Positions 60,146 through 64,000 of a DNA stretch of 64,000 bases are shown here, piece after piece (positions within the stretch are counted from its first letter, which is position 1; each line of letters opens with the position of its first letter). The stretch is from an uncultured Candidatus Nitrosopumilus sp. (GTDB lineage: Archaea; Thermoproteota; Nitrososphaeria; Nitrososphaerales; Nitrosopumilaceae), in contig CATOSM010000001.1 in the NCBI GenBank assembly GCA_951812645.1, positions 1,777,560 through 1,841,559 on the forward strand, given 5' to 3'. The position numbers and the translations under genes were made by a program. The notes beneath the pieces are model-generated. The model was given only the letters and a program-made list of their open reading frames with translations, was not told the origin of the DNA and ran no database searches.

Positions 60146-60499
60146 ATGTGGGCGTCTATTGTAAAAAACAATAAAATAACAAAACCCCTGCTGTTCTATA
60201 TGGCATCCATCATAATCATCCCTGTTTTGATTGTCGCCATGGTTGGTTTATCTGGATATCTTGTTTACAAATTCCTAATCTATGACTTGTACTGTAAAAG
60301 ATCCGTAAACCGCTCACTTCGAAAATATAATATCAAAAAAACTCCTTTCCAAATAATTAAGGAATACTATGAGAACAAGGGCGAAAGGATTACACATCAG
60401 GAAATTCAAAACCTTGAGAAAAACTATAGGCAGAACGAGCCTGATCAGTTTCTTGCAATGTATGATGCAATAAGAGAAAACACCAGAAACAAGGAATAA
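60146..60499 (+). CDS. Small single-span membrane protein
   Basis: The 117-residue protein has one strongly hydrophobic segment near residues 12-40 (LLFYMASIIIIPVLIVAMVG and SGYLVYKFLIY). A cytosolic, charged helical tail follows (RKYNIKKTPFQIIKEYYENK, ENTRNKE). No family was recognised. It converges with the prohibitin-like gene. Confidence 0.55.
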   Translation: MWASIVKNNKITKPLLFYMASIIIIPVLIVAMVGLSGYLVYKFLIYDLYCKRSVNRSLRKYNIKKTPFQIIKEYYENKGERITHQEIQNLEKNYRQNEPDQFLAMYDAIRENTRNKE

Positions 60500-60510
60500 C
60501 CTGTCTTATC

Positions 60511-61374
60511 TTAAGGCTGGACTGGAATCTGTATGAACGGTGTTCCGCCTTCACCTACCACCAGTGGCAGCTTGCCGTCCCATGCTTGTGTTTTAAGCCA
60601 TTCTAGATAATTTGGATTTTGAGACAGTGCCTGATTGATAATTGCAATTGCTTCGGCCTCACCTTTTGCTTCTGCAATGTTTGCATTTGCAAGACCGATG
60701 GCATTTGCTTCTCTCTGCCTTGCTTCAACCTCGATTCTTCTCAAATCGTTTTCTGCCTTTAGTGCCTTTTGTTCTGCTTCCACTTTGGATTCAATTGCTT
60801 GAGCAAACAATGGTGAAAATTCGAAATCCGTAATTGAAATCACCTCCGTTACTACGTTAAATTGATTTAACCTGTCTCTGATTGATGCCTCAATATCAGC
60901 TTTAACCTGTGGCCTTTTAGTGATTAGTTCTTCTGCGTTGTAATTTGCTGTCACTTGTTTTACTGTCTCTTCAATAGCTGGCTGAATAACCCTATTTTCA
61001 TAATCAAGGCCTAAATTCTTGTAGAGCCTATGGACTTGTTCCTTGTCTGGATGATAGTTCACTGTGACTGTGGTTTCGACTGTCTGCAAATCTTTTGAAG
61101 CACTTCTAGCATCGTTTGCATATTTCAGAGTACGAACTTCAATGTTTATTACTTCATCCTGGAAAGGTACCACAAAATGTAACCCTTCTTCCAGCGGTGG
61201 TTGGGTTAGATCCACTGCATTCCAATGCAATAGAACCCCTCTGTTTCCTGAATCTACTATCTTTACTGATGATGTTGCTACAACTCCGATTATGATAAGG
61301 ACAATAATTCCAATTAAAACCCCTTTTGCTGCACCCATGTTTACATTTGGTCTGGGAGATTGATACTTTGACAA
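60511..61374 (-). CDS. Prohibitin/SPFH-family membrane protein
   Basis: SPFH proteins form ring-like scaffolds in the membrane and control proteases. The 287-residue protein has one N-terminal membrane segment (GVLIGIIVLIIIGVVATSSV), then NRGVLLHWNAVDLTQPPLEE, LRTLKYANDARSASKDLQTV-like text (EVRTLKYANDARSASKDLQ) and the typical TEVISITDFEFSPLFAQAIE. A coiled coil rich in Ala, Glu and Arg follows. It is closest to prohibitin among the SPFH families. It stands alone without NfeD. Confidence 0.85.
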   Translation of the reverse strand: MSKYQSPRPNVNMGAAKGVLIGIIVLIIIGVVATSSVKIVDSGNRGVLLHWNAVDLTQPPLEEGLHFVVPFQDEVINIEVRTLKYANDARSASKDLQTVETTVTVNYHPDKEQVHRLYKNLGLDYENRVIQPAIEETVKQVTANYNAEELITKRPQVKADIEASIRDRLNQFNVVTEVISITDFEFSPLFAQAIESKVEAEQKALKAENDLRRIEVEARQREANAIGLANANIAEAKGEAEAIAIINQALSQNPNYLEWLKTQAWDGKLPLVVGEGGTPFIQIPVQP

Positions 61375-61470
61375 TGGGCTTTTTATTTCGTTTCCATTAT
61401 TATACTATTCTGCCTGAATCCCCTGGCGCGTTTCTCAACAAATTTATGCTATCCCTGCTTAGCATCCACA

Positions 61471-61878
61471 ATGGCCGATCCTAATTTTTCTTGGATATAC
61501 ATCATCCTTTTCCTAGCTATCCCATTGGCAAGGATTATCCCTCGCCTCTTGGCAAAAAAAGGAATTGGCAAAAGTCTCATTCAGCAATCTCCTAAAGAGC
61601 AATCTGAGTCTAAATTTGAGCCTTACAGGCAAAGTCCTGAAACGCAACCTTCAAAACCTGTATCAGATGCCAATCTTGTTTTAGGTGCTTTAAATCAAGG
61701 CTCAAAATCCTTTGAAAGCCTTCAAAAAAACACTGGACTTGGCAATCAAGAACTAGATTCCATTTTGGAAGATTTAGAAAAAAATGGAATGCTGAAAGTA
61801 GTTCACAAGCAAGGGATGTTTGGTCCAAAAACAGAACTGCATCCCACTGATAGGGGCTTTAAGGAATACTATTCTTAA
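61471..61878 (+). CDS. Membrane-anchored winged-helix protein
   Basis: The protein has 135 residues with an N-terminal hydrophobic segment (FSWIYIILFLAIPLARIIPRL), a polar linker (PKEQSESKFEPYRQSPETQP), and a C-terminal winged helix (LGALNQGSKSFESLQKNTGL, DLEKNGMLKVVHKQGMFG). One-span winged-helix regulators of this type are frequent in archaea. The target is unknown. Confidence 0.65.
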   Translation: MADPNFSWIYIILFLAIPLARIIPRLLAKKGIGKSLIQQSPKEQSESKFEPYRQSPETQPSKPVSDANLVLGALNQGSKSFESLQKNTGLGNQELDSILEDLEKNGMLKVVHKQGMFGPKTELHPTDRGFKEYYS

Positions 61879-61946
61879 TTTTTCGCTACTATGGACAGTA
61901 TTTGCAAACGGAATTCTTTATGAACAGTGATCTTTAACCTGATTAT

Positions 61947-62576
61947 GTGAAAAACAAAGACTCAGAAAATTTCAAAGAATCTTTTCCCGGCTGGGATGGT
62001 TACCATGAAGAAACAGATGTTGAAACGATGCCTTGGTATGAAAAAAATTTAGATCATGACGCTGATGATGAGCTCAAATCCGACAATCACGCTTCTGGAA
62101 GTTTTTTAGATTTGGGTACGGGACCTGGCACACAAGCATTCCAACTATCAGAATACGATTTTGATGTTACTGGTACTGATATATCTCAAAATGCAATAGA
62201 AAAAGCTAAAGAATTATCTGGCAAAATTAGTTTTATCGTTGATGATATTTTAAATTCAAAACTTTCTGACAAGAAATTTAATTTTATCTTGAATGGAGGA
62301 ACATTTCATATTTTTGACATTTCTCAAAGGCCTCAGTACGTAAAACAAATCACACGAATCTTGGATGATAATGGCATTTTATTCTTAAAACGTATGAGTG
62401 TAAATGAAAAAAATATGCCCGATAATGACATGCCACGCAAATTATCAAGACAAGATGTAATGGATTCTTTTGGTGACAACTTTGATGCTTTAAGAGTTGG
62501 AGATGGTGAACTTCGTGGGGTTCTTGAATTTTATCCAAAGGCGTTATTTTCAGTTTTAAAGAAAAAATCAAAATGA
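61947..62576 (+). CDS. SAM-dependent methyltransferase (class I)
   Basis: This 209-residue enzyme has the SAM loop GSFLDLGTGPGTQAFQLSEY near residue 52 and VTGTDISQNAIEKAKEL, then FNFILNGGTFHIFD. It belongs to the broad Methyltransf_25/11 group, and the acceptor is unknown. The start is GTG at 61947. Its stop overlaps the ATG of the next gene by ATGA, so both should be co-translated. Confidence 0.8.
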   Translation: MKNKDSENFKESFPGWDGYHEETDVETMPWYEKNLDHDADDELKSDNHASGSFLDLGTGPGTQAFQLSEYDFDVTGTDISQNAIEKAKELSGKISFIVDDILNSKLSDKKFNFILNGGTFHIFDISQRPQYVKQITRILDDNGILFLKRMSVNEKNMPDNDMPRKLSRQDVMDSFGDNFDALRVGDGELRGVLEFYPKALFSVLKKKSK

Positions 62577-64000
62577 AAATCGTACTTTTAGTCTTAATAA
62601 TTTCCGGATCGTCTGTTTCTCCCGTATTTGCTCAAGAATATCCTGATTTAGGAGTAAAAGTGGAGGTTGTAGCTGATGGTCTAGTCATCCCGTGGAGTAT
62701 TGATTGGACTCCTGATGGAATGATTCTGTTTACTGAAAGGAATGGAAATCTGAGAGCCGTTGATAATGGGGAACTGTTGCATGAGCCCCTGTTGTCATTA
62801 GGTGTTGGCGGCATTGAAGGCGGAATGCTTGGCGTCGCAGTTGATCCAAACCACTCAGAGAATAACTTCGTCTATCTGTATTACACATACAACGAATTTT
62901 TATCTACGTACAACAAGCTAGTCCGTTATCAATTAAACGATGGACTTTTGATTGAAGATAAAGTTTTGATTGACGGCATTCCGGGAGGTCCGTTTCACGA
63001 TGGTGGAAGAATCCAATTTGGCCCTGATGGAAAACTCTACATTACAACAGGGGAAGCTGGCAATCCTGATCTATCCCAGGATCTAAATTCTTTAGGCGGC
63101 AAAATTTTACGGATAAACTCTGATGGAACAATCCCTGGTGACAATCCTTGGAACGGCTCTTCAATCTATTCCATAGGACATCGAAATCCTCAGGGAATTG
63201 ACTGGGACAGTTCAGGAAATTTGATTGCAACAGAACATGGCCCCTCAGGATGGCGCGGAGTAGCACATGATGAAATAAACAAAATCATCGCGGGCAAAAA
63301 TTATGGTTGGCCTAATATTATCGGTGACGAAACGATGAATGGCATGCAAAATCCTATCTTACATAGTGGGGAAGACACATGGGCTCCGTCAGGCGCAGAA
63401 TTTTACTATGGGGATAAAATCCCTCACTGGGTTGGAAAATATTTTGTTGCGACACTTCGTGGAAATCATCTACATGTGATTGATTTTGATTTGCAAAACA
63501 ACTCTGTGATTACCAACGAAAAAATCTTTCAAGATGAGTTTGGAAGATTGAGGGATGTTCAAACTGGACCTGACGGCTTTTTGTATATTTTGACTAGCAA
63601 TCAGGATGGGCGAGGTTCCCCTGCCATAGGCGACGATAAAATTCTTCGGGTTCTTCCTTTAGACGGTGCTATTTCAAACACATACTCCTCAGAGATTCCT
63701 TCTAGCGAATCCATTCCTTCATGCTATGACGCGCTTTTGGTAACTGACTATGCCCTTTGCCACGTATCTGACCCTCCTCCTTGCAATGACCCCTATTTTG
63801 AACAAGACGGATTGTGTATTGTCAAAAAAGCAACCGTATGCGAAGTTGGAATGCTACAAAACAACAAATGCGTTCCAAATCCTGGCTTTTTTCGTGTGGA
63901 TGATCCTGATTTTGGCTCTCAACATCTTTTGGCCGGCCAACCCGCTTCTGGTGATTTTAGAGAATCCGGTGACGGTCTTAATTTGCTATACGTTTTTTCT
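62573..64000 (+). CDS. Secreted PQQ-type glucose/sorbosone dehydrogenase-like protein, 3'-truncated
   Basis: This frame is open to the end of the window (476 codons). It has a signal peptide (VLLVLIISGSSVSPVFAQ) and a six-bladed beta-propeller with GLVIPWSIDWTPDGMILFTE, GGIEGGMLGVAVDPNHSENN, GGPFHDGGRIQFGPDGKLYI, GHRNPQGIDWD and EHGPSGWRGVAHDEINKI. These are the Yli/Asd-like aldose dehydrogenase motifs, including the PQQ-binding His and Arg. After about residue 370 comes a cysteine-rich region (SCYDALL, CHVSDPPPCNDP), probably a separate domain. PQQ synthesis is unknown in this group, so the cofactor remains inferred. Confidence 0.85.
   Translation, partial: MKIVLLVLIISGSSVSPVFAQEYPDLGVKVEVVADGLVIPWSIDWTPDGMILFTERNGNLRAVDNGELLHEPLLSLGVGGIEGGMLGVAVDPNHSENNFVYLYYTYNEFLSTYNKLVRYQLNDGLLIEDKVLIDGIPGGPFHDGGRIQFGPDGKLYITTGEAGNPDLSQDLNSLGGKILRINSDGTIPGDNPWNGSSIYSIGHRNPQGIDWDSSGNLIATEHGPSGWRGVAHDEINKIIAGKNYGWPNIIGDETMNGMQNPILHSGEDTWAPSGAEFYYGDKIPHWVGKYFVATLRGNHLHVIDFDLQNNSVITNEKIFQDEFGRLRDVQTGPDGFLYILTSNQDGRGSPAIGDDKILRVLPLDGAISNTYSSEIPSSESIPSCYDALLVTDYALCHVSDPPPCNDPYFEQDGLCIVKKATVCEVGMLQNNKCVPNPGFFRVDDPDFGSQHLLAGQPASGDFRESGDGLNLLYVFS

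Overview
The window looks like the chromosome of an ammonia-oxidising archaeon of the Nitrosopumilales (Thaumarchaeota/Nitrososphaeria), perhaps Nitrosopumilus or Nitrosarchaeum. The evidence is archaeal information-processing machinery (topoisomerase VI, RadA, aIF2-beta, L21e, S30e, Rpo4/F, Nop5-fibrillarin, KsgA, archaeal tRNA endonuclease, TFE-beta), low GC outside one island, TATA-box/leaderless gene starts, an Amt transporter with neighbouring P-II proteins, and several small zinc-ribbon and membrane proteins typical of this group. The genus is an inference.

Core part 1 (1-26241) is dense. It runs through pyrimidine synthesis (pyrF 5'-truncated by the window edge, pyrD-pyrK), a Nudix hydrolase and a polyprenyl diphosphate synthase. 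Next comes a long co-directional block eif2b-DUF424-rio1-KH-top6B-top6A, followed by methylthioadenosine/adenine salvage (MTAP-apt). A large secreted Ig-like surface protein, an OLD-type ATPase/nuclease, TFE-beta with RlmE, Trm1, RNase HII, the C/D-box RNP pair nop5-flpA, a radical SAM protein and rps30e complete it.

The accessory part (26242-48540) is interrupted by core genes (radA, HAD hydrolase, rlmN at 31106-34029; endA at 42943-43506). It contains five copies of one IS5-like family, all sharing CAAC-TCATC-type ends. They are built from two alternative 5' modules and two alternative 3' modules, and all four combinations are present. A GC-richer secreted beta-helix gene lies between two inverted copies. 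Other contents are a truncated DNA methylase, a RelE/ParE-like and a HicBA toxin-antitoxin pair, a tyrosine recombinase with two A8 frameshifts beside a tRNA whose anticodon arm is partly repeated nearby, a split TFB paralogue, a ParB-like protein and a second ParB tail 6.7 kb away. A four-repeat CRISPR array without cas genes abuts an IS110/IS1111-type element with a long 5' noncoding region. I read this as an eroded integrated plasmid/virus-like element overprinted by IS activity.

Core part 2 (48541-64000) starts with the archaeal block rpl21e-rpoF-DUF655-ksgA-hemK2. It continues with an isocitrate/isopropylmalate dehydrogenase, a phosphoesterase broken at two poly-A runs, tRNA-Ser(GCT), and a nitrogen module: a P-II-like protein with a long C-terminal extension, two ATGA-coupled ~30-residue membrane peptides, GlnK, a perfect palindrome, and Amt. 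After this come a SirB1-like protein, a prohibitin/SPFH protein, a methyltransferase and the start of a secreted PQQ-type sugar dehydrogenase cut by the window end.

All calls come from reading the sequence and recalled family knowledge. No database search was run.
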